NCBI GenBank assembly: GCA_029210465.1
Contig: JARGDL010000012.1
Location: forward strand, 41,959 to 105,958
Direction of reading: 5' to 3'
DNA: 64,000 bases
From: Stygiobacter electus
GTDB taxonomy: Bacteria > Bacteroidota > Ignavibacteria > Ignavibacteriales > Melioribacteraceae
Made by a program: the position numbers and the translations under genes
Part shown: piece after piece, positions 38,297 through 46,463 of the stretch
How the letters are laid out: each line of letters opens with the position of its first letter
Position numbering within the stretch: the first letter of the stretch is position 1
Notes under the pieces: model-generated
The model's input: only the letters and a program-made list of their open reading frames with translations
The model's database searches: none
What the model was told of the DNA's origin: nothing

Positions 38297-39262
38297 TTAT
38301 CGGTTAATTTTCACATTAGTTACAACAAAATATACAATTATAATTGTGAGAATTATAAAAACTATTTTTATTAAGGTTATTAAAAAACTATTGTTAGATT
38401 TTTTTCGAAAAGCTTTTACATCACTACTTACAACATTTGCTTGAGTTATTATACGTAGATAATTTTTTATATAATTACAACTTTTAGGTCTTAACTTTGC
38501 ATCTTTTTGAAGCATTTCAAAAATTAATTTATTAAAAGCATCTGGATAATCATTTCTGAAACTTTCAATTGGTGCAGCTATTTCATTAATGTGAGCAAAA
38601 ATAATTTGAGTTGTGTTTTGATAGTAAAATGGCGGTAAACCAGTTGCCATTTCATAAGCGGTGCAGCCAAGTGAATAAATATCAGTAAGATGAGAGACTT
38701 TTGCTCCAGTTATTTGTTCAGGACTCATGTAAAATAAAGTGCCAACCATTTTTGAATTTGTTGTGAAAGTTTCAAAATCTTCAACTGATTTAGCAATTCC
38801 AAAATCGGCAATTTTTGCAACTCCATCTTTTCTTACAATTATATTTGAAGGTTTTATATCGCGATGAATTATTCCATGTGAATGTGCAAAATCTAAACCA
38901 TCTAAAACTTGTAATAAAATATTCTTTGTGAAATTATAATCTAACTTTTGTTTTCTTTTTATTATTGAAGATAATTCTTCACCATCAACAAATTCCATCA
39001 CAATACCAATTGATGAATAAATTTCAATCAATCCATGAATTGTAACGATGTTTGGATGAATCAACTTTGCTTGGTTTTTAGCTTCTTTGCGAAATTTCTT
39101 AAATGTTTGTGGAAAATTACTTTTGCTTGGTTGAATGACTTTTATTGCAACTTTTCTATCGAGATTCAAATCTTGGGCTTTATAAACAATGCCCATTCCG
39201 CCTTCGCCGATATATTCTAAAAACTCATATCCTTGAAATTTCTTACCAATTAAATTTTGCAT
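38297..39262 (-). CDS. Membrane-anchored serine/threonine protein kinase
   Basis: A 321-residue Hanks-type kinase: glycine loop GEGGMGIVYKA (about 18-28), VAIK lysine, catalytic loop HRDIKPSNIIV, DFGIAK, and GTLFYMSPEQITG. One C-terminal transmembrane helix (LITLIKIVFIILTIIIVYFVV) ends the protein with only a few residues outside, so there is no PASTA or other sensor domain. It starts directly after the nfo stop (39263) on the same strand, so the pair form an operon. Confidence 0.95.
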   Translation of the reverse strand: MQNLIGKKFQGYEFLEYIGEGGMGIVYKAQDLNLDRKVAIKVIQPSKSNFPQTFKKFRKEAKNQAKLIHPNIVTIHGLIEIYSSIGIVMEFVDGEELSSIIKRKQKLDYNFTKNILLQVLDGLDFAHSHGIIHRDIKPSNIIVRKDGVAKIADFGIAKSVEDFETFTTNSKMVGTLFYMSPEQITGAKVSHLTDIYSLGCTAYEMATGLPPFYYQNTTQIIFAHINEIAAPIESFRNDYPDAFNKLIFEMLQKDAKLRPKSCNYIKNYLRIITQANVVSSDVKAFRKKSNNSFLITLIKIVFIILTIIIVYFVVTNVKINR

Positions 39263-40114
39263 TTATTTTACTAAGCTTAAAAGTGTTTTTACATTTTCTA
39301 AATCTTCATGCTGATCTTTACTTTTAGGTGTTTCAAGAATTAAAGCAACATCTATTAATTTTTTATCATTCATAATATTTGTAAATCCTTCTAAACCAAT
39401 TTCACCTTTGCCAATATGGTCATGTCTATCAACTCTGCTTCCTAAAGGCTTTTTACTATCATTCATGTGAATACATTTTAATAAATCCAAACCAATAATC
39501 CTATCAAATTCACTCATTACTTTCTTATAATCCTTTGAATCTTTTATATTATAACCAGCGGCAAAAATATGTGCTGTATCAATACAAACACACATTCTTT
39601 CTTTCTCTTCAACAAGTTCAATGATTTTTGCAAGTTGTTCAAATTTATAACCCAATGCATTTCCTTGTCCAGCAGTTGCTTCGAGCATACTTTTAACTTT
39701 GTAATTTTTGGTTTGTTGATGAAGCAAATTTAATGATTCAGCTATCAGTTTAATTCCTTCATTTTCACCAGCACCACCATGAGAACCAGGATGAAAATTT
39801 AAATATTGAATTCCCAACTGCTCGCATCTATCTAATTCATCTTTAAAAGCAATTCTTGATTTCTCTAATATTTCTTTATCAACCGCACAAAGATTGATTA
39901 AATAAGAATCGTGAGAAACAACAACTTTTATTTTTGAATTTGCAAGTTTTTCTTTGAATGAATTTATTTCTTTTTCAGAAAGTGGTTTTGATGCCCAGCG
40001 ATTATTGTTCCTTGTAAAAATTTGAATTGCTGTAAAACCAAATTCTTCAGCTTTTGTAATTGCTGAATCAACACTGCCTTCAACAAAAACATGTGCCCCG
40101 ATTAAGTGTTTCAT
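39263..40114 (-). CDS. nfo: Endonuclease IV (AP endonuclease)
   Basis: Cleaves the DNA backbone 5' of abasic sites using three zinc ions; it acts after glycosylases such as the one at 35227. At 283 residues it has the typical length and metal-binding segments: IGAHVFVEGS, FHPGSHGGAGE, MLEATAGQGNALG, CIDTAHIFAAGY, HMNDSKKPLGSRVDRHDHIGKG (in part) and LILETPK. The ATG is at 40112-40114. Confidence 0.96.
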   Translation of the reverse strand: MKHLIGAHVFVEGSVDSAITKAEEFGFTAIQIFTRNNNRWASKPLSEKEINSFKEKLANSKIKVVVSHDSYLINLCAVDKEILEKSRIAFKDELDRCEQLGIQYLNFHPGSHGGAGENEGIKLIAESLNLLHQQTKNYKVKSMLEATAGQGNALGYKFEQLAKIIELVEEKERMCVCIDTAHIFAAGYNIKDSKDYKKVMSEFDRIIGLDLLKCIHMNDSKKPLGSRVDRHDHIGKGEIGLEGFTNIMNDKKLIDVALILETPKSKDQHEDLENVKTLLSLVK

Positions 40115-40181
40115 GTTCTTCCGTTTTCTTTTTAGTTATTTTTATAATTGTATAGTTGAATTTATTAATAAAGGTAGAAAG

Positions 40182-41066
40182 ATGAAAATTTTTATAACAG
40201 GCGGAAGCGGTTTTATAGGTCAATATCTTAACATTGAATTAAGTAAAGAAAATGAAATTTTAACTCAATACTACTCGCACATTGGTAATTGCACTCAATT
40301 TAATTCAATCAAATGTTCTATTACTGATTATGCTTTGATTGAAAAAATATTTAATGAATTTAAACCCGAAATTGTAATTCATACAGCTTCAATTTCCACT
40401 GCTGAAAAAGCTGATAAAATGAATCCAGCAGAAGTTTACGAGATTAATGTTAATGCAACTAAATTTTTGGCTGAGCAATGTGAAAAGCATAATTCTAAAT
40501 TAATTTATTTTTCTACCGATTTAGTTTATGCCGGTTATCGTGGTTCATATTTAAAAGAAGATGCAAAACTAATTCCAATTTCTCTTTATGCAGAAACAAA
40601 ATTAATGGGAGAAGTTAAAATTCAAGAGACTTTTGATAATTATTTGATTTTAAGAGTTGCTTTAAATTATGGCTTAGGTTTGTACCACAGCAGTTCACAT
40701 TTTCAAAAAATTTATGAAGAATTAAAAAAAGGGAATGAAGTAAAATTATTCACCGATCAATATCGCTCGCCAATTTCAGTAATTGAATCAGCAAGAATTT
40801 TATCACAGATAATTAAAATGGATATTAGAAAAGAAATAATAAACTTTGCTGGAAAAGAACGTTTATCGCGTTATCAACTTGGCGAAAAACTTTGTGAAGT
40901 AATTGGATTTAACAAGGAATTATTAAAGCCAATTACAATGGAAGAAGCAAATGCAATTTATCCTGTTGCAGATGTTTCATTAAATGTTGATAAACTTTTA
41001 TCGTATGGTATTGATATTAAATCTACTGAAGAATCAATAAAAGAAATCATTAAATATTTTAAATAA
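40182..41066 (+). CDS. RmlD-like NAD-dependent sugar epimerase/reductase
   Basis: Short-chain (extended) reductase of the RmlD/dTDP-4-dehydrorhamnose reductase group. Nucleotide-binding motif GGSGFIGQYL starts at residue 6, catalytic Tyr-Lys in YAETKLMGE, and the substrate-side motif RVALNYGLG. It has 294 residues. The start at 40182 follows AAGGTAG and puts the Rossmann motif at the N-terminus; an ATG at 40113 would add 23 non-homologous residues. No other sugar-nucleotide gene is nearby, so the substrate is uncertain. Confidence 0.85.
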   Translation: MKIFITGGSGFIGQYLNIELSKENEILTQYYSHIGNCTQFNSIKCSITDYALIEKIFNEFKPEIVIHTASISTAEKADKMNPAEVYEINVNATKFLAEQCEKHNSKLIYFSTDLVYAGYRGSYLKEDAKLIPISLYAETKLMGEVKIQETFDNYLILRVALNYGLGLYHSSSHFQKIYEELKKGNEVKLFTDQYRSPISVIESARILSQIIKMDIRKEIINFAGKERLSRYQLGEKLCEVIGFNKELLKPITMEEANAIYPVADVSLNVDKLLSYGIDIKSTEESIKEIIKYFK

Positions 41067-41067
41067 A

Positions 41068-41100
41068 AATATCAGCCTGCTAAAAAAGCAGACTGATATT
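41068..41100. terminator. Bidirectional terminator between convergent genes
   Basis: AATATCAG (41068-41075) pairs with CTGATATT (41093-41100); after one mismatch, CTGCT (41077-41081) pairs with AGCAG (41087-41091) around five A residues. It separates the RmlD-like gene from the antisense DUF932-like gene. Confidence 0.8.
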
Positions 41101-41120
41101 GATATTAGTTCCCCCCGAGA

Positions 41121-42065
41121 TTAATTATTCAGATTTATCAAATTACCAGCAATAGTTTCAATTTTAGTTCTTAATCCAAATGGTAATCCTTTTGCTCTTT
41201 CTGTAATTAAGTTCATTAAATCATATTTAGTTATTTGAGTATCCGAATCAATTACATCATTAAGCAATCTAATGGCAGTATTTCTAAATATTTCTTTGTT
41301 AATCGAAAATATTTCTGATTTTTTTATAGGGCTTGCCATTCCTCTTAATTTTGTTTCAATAATTTTAGCCCGGTAATTTATGTTGTTAATTAATTCTTCT
41401 AATCTTTTAAAAACATCTGGGACAAAAAGATTATAATGATAAAATTTATTTTCATGCCCCGGTTCTTTTATATAAGCTCCATTTGAACAGATATATCTGA
41501 ATAAAAAATCATTTAAATGAATTGCACTAAAACCTGTTTCTGAATTCATAATTGATAAACCAAAACCAAAAACATCATTTGGGAATGGTACAATTTTACA
41601 TTTCTCTTCAACAAGAATATTAGTGTTATAATCGTCAATAAATAATTTATTAATGCCAATAGGAATAACTTTGTTGATTAAATCAATATCTAAGATTTCA
41701 GAAAATTTTGAACTGGTAATAGTTAAAGCTTCTGAATCTTCAAGTTTGATAAAAACTTTAGAAGACTTAATGTTTAACAAATAATCATTGCAAATAGAAG
41801 TAATTGTTTCATTATCTAATAAATCAAGTTGTCTTATCGGAAAACTAAACCACTTTAATAGTTTCATAAAAAAAGATTCACGAATTAGGAATTGGTGAAT
41901 CTTTCCATCATATAATTCTAAATAAAGATGATTTTGGTAATGAATTATTTTTAATCTATCAGGTTCTGTTTCGATTGTTTCAGTATGGAAAGAACTTAGA
42001 TAATCAACCGCTTCTTTACCATCTTTAAACACAGATGATTTACCTTCTGGAAATTTAAGATTCAT
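41121..42065 (-). CDS. DUF932-like protein, divergent from the WYL regulator
   Basis: A 314-residue cytosolic protein. The central motif IMNSETGFSAIHLNDFLFRYICSNGAYI (read in parts) resembles the SNSE.G...R.VCSNG core of DUF932, a family found in phages, plasmids and integrated elements. The C-terminal stretch ending in a KIETIAGNLI-type segment also fits. Assignment is from memory and moderate. Upstream, a TAATTTTG box (42097-42090) and a palindrome at 42118-42136 form its likely promoter and operator. It marks the left edge of the accessory region. Confidence 0.7.
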   Translation of the reverse strand: MNLKFPEGKSSVFKDGKEAVDYLSSFHTETIETEPDRLKIIHYQNHLYLELYDGKIHQFLIRESFFMKLLKWFSFPIRQLDLLDNETITSICNDYLLNIKSSKVFIKLEDSEALTITSSKFSEILDIDLINKVIPIGINKLFIDDYNTNILVEEKCKIVPFPNDVFGFGLSIMNSETGFSAIHLNDFLFRYICSNGAYIKEPGHENKFYHYNLFVPDVFKRLEELINNINYRAKIIETKLRGMASPIKKSEIFSINKEIFRNTAIRLLNDVIDSDTQITKYDLMNLITERAKGLPFGLRTKIETIAGNLINLNN

Positions 42066-42089
42066 AGTTACCTTTTAAAATTTCTAAGG

Positions 42090-42097
42090 CAAAATTA
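42090..42097 (-). promoter_or_regulatory. -7 box of the DUF932-like gene
   Basis: On the minus strand the sequence reads TAATTTTG, matching TAnnTTTG. It ends 25 bases before the start codon. The palindrome at 42118-42136 begins exactly 20 bases upstream of it, at the place of the -33 element. Confidence 0.45.
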
Positions 42098-42117
42098 TTT
42101 ATCATTAAAAATTTTAC

Positions 42118-42136
42118 AGTATCATTTGATGATACT
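42118..42136. promoter_or_regulatory. 8-3-8 palindromic operator, copy 1
   Basis: AGTATCAT, TTG, ATGATACT: perfect 8-base arms. It lies in the divergent region between the DUF932-like and WYL genes. A near copy (one arm base changed) flanks the other side of the WYL gene at 43101-43119. Confidence 0.75.
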
Positions 42137-42244
42137 TTTTGTATTAGAAATTTTTAAAAATACAACATGCATTTAACATTTATTAATTTTATATTATTCA
42201 AAGAAAATATTTAAAATTTTATTTTGAATAAAAAAGAGGGGGCA

Positions 42245-43102
42245 ATGAAAGACCTCAAGCTCAAAATTAAAAGACAAACCGAAATTCTTGGACTCGTAAT
42301 TTCATCTCCGTCAAAATATCAAATTGGTGAACTGGCCGAACTTTATAATGTTGATGATTTAACAATTAAAAGAGATTTACAAGATTTACGTTCATTAGGA
42401 ATTGATATTCATTCTAACAGAAAAAAGGGGATTTCAATTTATAACTCAATATCAAATGAATCATTAAAAACGATTATTCATCAATATATAAGTATTGCAA
42501 TTAATCATAACACCTTTGACCAAGCAACAAATTTGTTTATCAATAAAGTTGGAACAAATGCAATTGCAATACTTACGCAGCTTCAAATTTTTGCTGAAAA
42601 CAATTTTCAAGTAAAAATAAAATACCTTAAACCAGAAGAAAAAGTAACTGAAGAAAGAATTATTGATCCGTACATAATTTTTCAAGCTGATAAAAATTGG
42701 AGATTGCTTGCTAATCATAACGGAACAATAAAACAATTTTTACTAAATAATATTAAATCAATTGAAAAATTAGATAAAAAGTTTAAACCTATTTCATTTG
42801 ATGAAATTGAAGAAATATTTCGCACATCCTTTAAATGTTGGCTTGGTAAGGAAAAAATTAATGTTAAACTGAAATTCCTTCCGCCTTGGACAGATAGGCT
42901 TAAGCCAAGAAAATTAATGGAACTCGAAAAAGTTACTGAAAATCCAGATGGTTCAATTATTTATGAAACAATAGTCAACTCAACAAACGAAATTGCAAGT
43001 TGGATTGTAAGTCGTGGTAAAGGAGTAGTTGTTCTTGAACCAATTGAATTAAAAGATCTGGTTATTAAACTAGCTAATGAGGTTTTAGAAAATTATAAAT
43101 AA
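42245..43102 (+). CDS. WYL-domain transcriptional regulator
   Basis: A 285-residue regulator with an N-terminal DeoR-like winged helix-turn-helix (about 1-55; ILGLVISSPSKYQIGELAELY, DDLTIKRDLQDLRSLGI) and a WYL domain (about 125-200; IIDPYIIFQADKNWRLLANHNG, in which the WYL triad is degenerate), then the C-terminal WCX region. WYL regulators bind nucleic-acid ligands and often control phage defence genes. The start at 42245 is supported by GAGGGGG just upstream; a TTG at 42224 would add 7 residues. Identical palindromes on both sides of the gene are its likely binding sites, which predicts control of the DUF932-like gene and of the spoVG/cas unit, and perhaps of itself. Confidence 0.85.
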   Translation: MKDLKLKIKRQTEILGLVISSPSKYQIGELAELYNVDDLTIKRDLQDLRSLGIDIHSNRKKGISIYNSISNESLKTIIHQYISIAINHNTFDQATNLFINKVGTNAIAILTQLQIFAENNFQVKIKYLKPEEKVTEERIIDPYIIFQADKNWRLLANHNGTIKQFLLNNIKSIEKLDKKFKPISFDEIEEIFRTSFKCWLGKEKINVKLKFLPPWTDRLKPRKLMELEKVTENPDGSIIYETIVNSTNEIASWIVSRGKGVVVLEPIELKDLVIKLANEVLENYK

Positions 43103-43119
43103 TATCATTTAATGATACT
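43101..43119. promoter_or_regulatory. 8-3-8 palindromic operator, copy 2
   Basis: AATATCAT, TTA, ATGATACT. It overlaps the WYL stop codon. It differs from copy 1 by one arm base and one centre base. The next TAnnTTTG box (43140) is again exactly 20 bases away. Confidence 0.75.
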
Positions 43120-43139
43120 CTTGATTTAAAAATCACTAT

Positions 43140-43147
43140 TAAATTTG
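43140..43147 (+). promoter_or_regulatory. -7 box upstream of the spoVG-like gene and cas region
   Basis: TAAATTTG matches TAnnTTTG. It is 98 bases before the spoVG-like start. A small hairpin (43204-43220, centre GGC-GGA-GCC) lies in the intervening leader. Confidence 0.4.
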
Positions 43148-43245
43148 TTCCCGACAATATAGTTATGGTTATTAAAAAATAACTGAATTTAAAAAAGTAA
43201 CTGACGTGGCGGAGCCGTGTTCAAATTAAAAACAAGGAGGAAAAA

Positions 43246-43488
43246 ATGAAAATAACACGTATTAACAAACTGGAAAACAGCAACAGTAAAACACTAGCCT
43301 ATTTTGATATTGAAACAAACGACAAAATTATGATCAAAGGATTTCGAATTGTTAATGGTCCAAATGGTCTATTTATTTCATCACCAGATGAAAAAGGAAA
43401 AGATGGCAAATACTATGAAACAGTTGTATTGCCAAAAGAGATGAAAAAAGAATTAGAAAAAATGGCAATAGAGGAATACAACAAATAA
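43246..43488 (+). CDS. SpoVG-family nucleic-acid-binding protein
   Basis: An 80-residue protein matching SpoVG along its length: MKIT start, strand IKGFRIVNGPNGLFISSPDE, then KYYETVVLP and a C-terminal helix. SpoVG proteins are small DNA/RNA-binding regulators. AAGGAGG precedes the ATG. In this position, after a WYL-controlled promoter and ahead of the cas genes, it may be a regulator or accessory of the defence island; that is inference. Confidence 0.85.
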   Translation: MKITRINKLENSNSKTLAYFDIETNDKIMIKGFRIVNGPNGLFISSPDEKGKDGKYYETVVLPKEMKKELEKMAIEEYNK

Positions 43489-43718
43489 GTTAAGTTAAGA
43501 ATTATTAAGAATGTTATCCTTCGGCAAGCCTGACTGCAGTAAGGCAATTAGACCTGTCGAACCATGACATTGTCATCCGGGCAGAGTCTGTGTTACAAAC
43601 GTGGATTTTGTAAAAATATGTTAAGCATTTATAAGTATTATCAATCAAATTTAATGTCATCCAGAGCAGAGTCGAAGGATGACATTGAATTACATGAAAA
43701 TAAATTATAAACGCTAAA
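43489..43718. repeat. REP-like repeat region with hairpin
   Basis: This stretch holds no gene. It contains three partial copies of a sequence family (near 43515, 43561 and 43653) recognisable by CATGACATTG, GTCATCCGG and GTCATCCAGAGCAGAGTCG. The last forms a perfect 10-base stem (AATGTCATCC 43653-43662 with GGATGACATT 43677-43686). These look like dispersed intergenic palindromes, related in style to the element at 30361. Confidence 0.6.
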
Positions 43719-44106
43719 ATGAAAAGAATAGAATTTATCAAATCAAGTATTTTTAGTGCATTTGGATTAATGCTTCCAAAATGGAAAGATTCATCCAAAA
43801 AGAATTTTCCTTTCAAAATTTTACATTGCTGGATTCACATATTACGATGGAGATGAAGTAATAGACAAATTAAAAGTTAATGATGAATTAAAAATTGTAG
43901 CTGAACCGGAAAATCCCTACGATAGACGTGCCTTAGCAATTTATACGAGCAATAATAAAAAACTTGGTTATGTACCGAGAGTAGAAAATCCAATTCCATC
44001 AAGAATAAACCGACAGAATTATAAACTTACAGCCGAGATAGAAAAAATAAATTATAAAGAAGATGATTACAGGAAAGTGAGAGTGAAGTTGTTTATGAAT
44101 ATTTAA
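43719..44106 (+). pseudogene. HIRAN-domain gene with an internal frameshift
   Basis: The ATG at 43719 opens a frame encoding a plausible N-terminus (MKRIEFIKSS...PKWKDSSKK). From about 43800 the HIRAN domain continues in another frame: KFYIAGFTYYDGDEVID, LKIVAEPENPYDRRALAIY, KKLGYVPR, ending at TAA 44104-44106. Removing one A from the A5 run at 43797-43801 restores a single frame of about 128 codons. HIRAN domains bind DNA ends or damaged DNA and occur in helicase and phage-linked proteins. It may be a true pseudogene, a frameshift-decoded gene or a sequence error. It lies 46 bases before cas6. Confidence 0.8.
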
Positions 44107-44152
44107 ATAAAATTAGAGTTAACTAATTACAAAACATTATATGAGGTGATAA

Positions 44153-44860
44153 ATGAGAATAACTCTTGATTATGAAATTACTCCCGATGTAATACCCAAA
44201 AATAATGGTCGCGCTTTTATCTCTTTAATCAAAAAGTTAATTCAGGAAACTGATCCATTACTCTTTAAAGATTATTATAATCAGCACAAATTAAAACCTT
44301 TCACTTTTGGAACATACTTTCCTCAGTTACAAGGAAATGAAAATGATAAGTTGAAAGTTGGAAATATAGTTAAATTAAATTTCTCAACTTCATCATTACA
44401 GCTTACAACAAATATTTACAACGGTTTTCGGGAAGTGAAAGAGCACACTTGGCAAAACAACAGCAGTACAATTTTATTCAAACCGATAAGAGCTTTTCTT
44501 CAACCGAACAAAAAAATTGATAGAGAAGAAATAACAGTAAAAACACTTTCGCCGCTGCTTGTTAACAACATTGGTGATTCAAACAAATTTTTACTACCGG
44601 GCGAAGAAGGTTTCAAGGAAGGTTTGGAATTCTCCGTACGTGAATGTGCGAAAGAATTTTTAAATGATAACTCGGATTTTCCGTTTGAATTTGAGGTGAA
44701 AGCTTGGAAAAGACGGGTACTTTATCATTACAAAAAGATGCCGAGCACAACAGGAATATTTACAATTAAATCCAAACCGGAGATACTGCAAATGATATAC
44801 GATGTTGGAATTGGAGTCCATCGCTCCCAAGGATTTGGATTGTTGGAGGTGGTGGGATGA
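44153..44860 (+). CDS. cas6: Cas6 CRISPR RNA endonuclease
   Basis: Cuts the CRISPR transcript within each repeat, leaving the 8-nt 5' handle (expected here ATTGAAAT). A 235-residue protein with the ferredoxin-like tandem layout: conserved region around His45 with KPFTFG, and the C-terminal glycine-rich loop GIGVHRSQGFGLLEV. His45 is the likely catalytic residue by position. GAGGTGAT precedes the ATG. It opens the main cas operon and overlaps cas8 by 4 bases. Confidence 0.93.
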   Translation: MRITLDYEITPDVIPKNNGRAFISLIKKLIQETDPLLFKDYYNQHKLKPFTFGTYFPQLQGNENDKLKVGNIVKLNFSTSSLQLTTNIYNGFREVKEHTWQNNSSTILFKPIRAFLQPNKKIDREEITVKTLSPLLVNNIGDSNKFLLPGEEGFKEGLEFSVRECAKEFLNDNSDFPFEFEVKAWKRRVLYHYKKMPSTTGIFTIKSKPEILQMIYDVGIGVHRSQGFGLLEVVG

Positions 44861-45945
44861 AAAATGTACTGTTACCTAACCATTGGTTTTATAATGCAGG
44901 GGTCATAGGACTTTTAAGCGTTCTTGAAAAAGGAGGGCTAAATATTTATGATGCAATTGATGACTATGGAGCTGTTCATTTGGATATATTTAGCTCAAAG
45001 GATGAGATTTTTGATTCTTGGGATGAATTAACAAAAAGTGCATTAAATATTTCTTATAAAGGTAAAAGTGGTGGTACACAGAAATATTACTATTCCAATC
45101 AAACGGAAAAGTCTATTAAAGAAAAAATTCAATTATTTATTAAGGGTGTAACCAAATCAAGAAAACCTTCCGCTTTTACTTGTGGGATTTGTGGAAGAGT
45201 TGAGTTAACCACAAAATCAAAAGCTGCATTTTTCAATCAGGCATATTCAAATATTTTGTTAGCTTCAGAGCAGACATTTCCCAATCTGTATTGGGGCTTA
45301 TCATCAAATGATTTCGTTTGCTCAAATTGTGATTTTGTATTATTCTGTCATCATTTAGGGTTAATCCCAACACAGCAAGGAGGTTTGAGATCCCAACTTT
45401 TTATAAACGCGCCATCATTTAAGACAATGTTTTTGTTAAATAAACTTGCTAAAGAACTAATTGGAAGTGAAAAGAACCAAGATATCAAAGATAAAAGACA
45501 ACTCTTAGCAATGACTGTAATTGAATATACTAATAGAATAAATTCCACTTTGGCTCTTTGGTCAACAATGAACATTGAGATAGTCAATAAACTCCAAATT
45601 TGGAATAAAGAAAAAAGAACTGTTGAGGATAAGATAGAATTTCTTTCAATACCATTTGACGTAGTTAAACTTATCTCCGACAGAAAAATAGCATCATTAT
45701 TAAGCGATATTGGTGAGTTCAGAGTTCTGAATATGGTTTTGAACCGCGAATACCCGAAGCTAATTGATTTTGGTTATAGACTTATGAGAGAATCTCTTTC
45801 GGAGAAACCTAATGAGAAATTAATAAATGATTCTTTGTTCATCTGGAAAAATAAACAGTATGGAAACGTAGGTAATACTGCCAATAAAATTTTGAAACTT
45901 TACGGGCTAATAGAAGAAAAATTAAATAAGGAGAAATTATTATGA
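44857..45945 (+). CDS. cas8: Cas8, CXXC-CXXC (Cst1) type
   Basis: Large subunit of the type I-B Cascade, which recognises the PAM. At 362 residues it is short, as in the Cst1 group. The hallmark cysteine pairs are C109-x2-C112 (FTCGICGRVEL) and C155-x2-C158 (FVCSNCDF), which should bind zinc; the N-terminal LPNHWFYNAGVIGLL is also typical. It overlaps cas6 and the next gene by 4 bases each. The short length fits with a small subunit encoded separately downstream. Confidence 0.9.
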   Translation: MKNVLLPNHWFYNAGVIGLLSVLEKGGLNIYDAIDDYGAVHLDIFSSKDEIFDSWDELTKSALNISYKGKSGGTQKYYYSNQTEKSIKEKIQLFIKGVTKSRKPSAFTCGICGRVELTTKSKAAFFNQAYSNILLASEQTFPNLYWGLSSNDFVCSNCDFVLFCHHLGLIPTQQGGLRSQLFINAPSFKTMFLLNKLAKELIGSEKNQDIKDKRQLLAMTVIEYTNRINSTLALWSTMNIEIVNKLQIWNKEKRTVEDKIEFLSIPFDVVKLISDRKIASLLSDIGEFRVLNMVLNREYPKLIDFGYRLMRESLSEKPNEKLINDSLFIWKNKQYGNVGNTANKILKLYGLIEEKLNKEKLL

Positions 45946-46445
45946 TAGCAGAAACAAAAGAAACAATCGAAGAAGTGTTTGCTGGTCTTGATAAAGAATT
46001 ACAGGAATGCAAACCAAAAGCTCAAGGCTATAAGCGAGCCGCTGACTTGCTTTTTAACTATAATCAAGAGCTGCAAGAAAAACTTGAGCATGCAACGGCG
46101 ATAAAAAATGATGATGTCGATTTATTGAAAATCTATAATAGAGTAGCTGGAAATAATGCTGCAGATTTAATGGACAAATTAAGAGATCTTGGTTTTTCTT
46201 TAAGTAATGATAAGCAATTGAAAGATGCATTTAAAAAAGCTGGGTACCGCTTGCTCGAAAAAACAAGAGCAGCTAAAAGAGATGATGTTTATTATGGAAT
46301 TCTTAGAATTTTTGTTTCAACACAGCAAGAATTTCGCAAAAATCTTGCAGAACCTTTCAAACCAATTTATTCAGACGAAATGTTCAAAGTCTTCATCTTC
46401 TCTTTTTTAAGCGGGATTTTACAATCAAAAGAAAATGAACAATAA
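45942..46445 (+). CDS. Candidate separately encoded small subunit (Cas11-like)
   Basis: A 167-residue, nearly all-helical protein (ETIEEVFAGLDKELQECKP, YKRAADLLFNYNQELQEKLEH, YYGILRIFVSTQQEF) with a conserved-looking VAGNNAADLMDKLRDLGF segment. It sits between cas8 and cas7 with a 4-base overlap upstream and AAGGAG before its own ATG. Size, fold class and position fit a Cascade small subunit (Csa5/Cse2-like). In studied I-B systems Cas11 is usually made from an internal start inside cas8, so a separate gene would be distinctive. Sequence alone does not prove this. Confidence 0.75.
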   Translation: MIAETKETIEEVFAGLDKELQECKPKAQGYKRAADLLFNYNQELQEKLEHATAIKNDDVDLLKIYNRVAGNNAADLMDKLRDLGFSLSNDKQLKDAFKKAGYRLLEKTRAAKRDDVYYGILRIFVSTQQEFRKNLAEPFKPIYSDEMFKVFIFSFLSGILQSKENEQ

Positions 46446-46463
46446 TTTTTAAGGAGAAATAAA

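Noticed and set aside
43204..43220. Hairpin before the spoVG-like gene as a riboswitch
   Set aside because: It is only a 7-base stem with two G-T pairs; no known riboswitch class fits.
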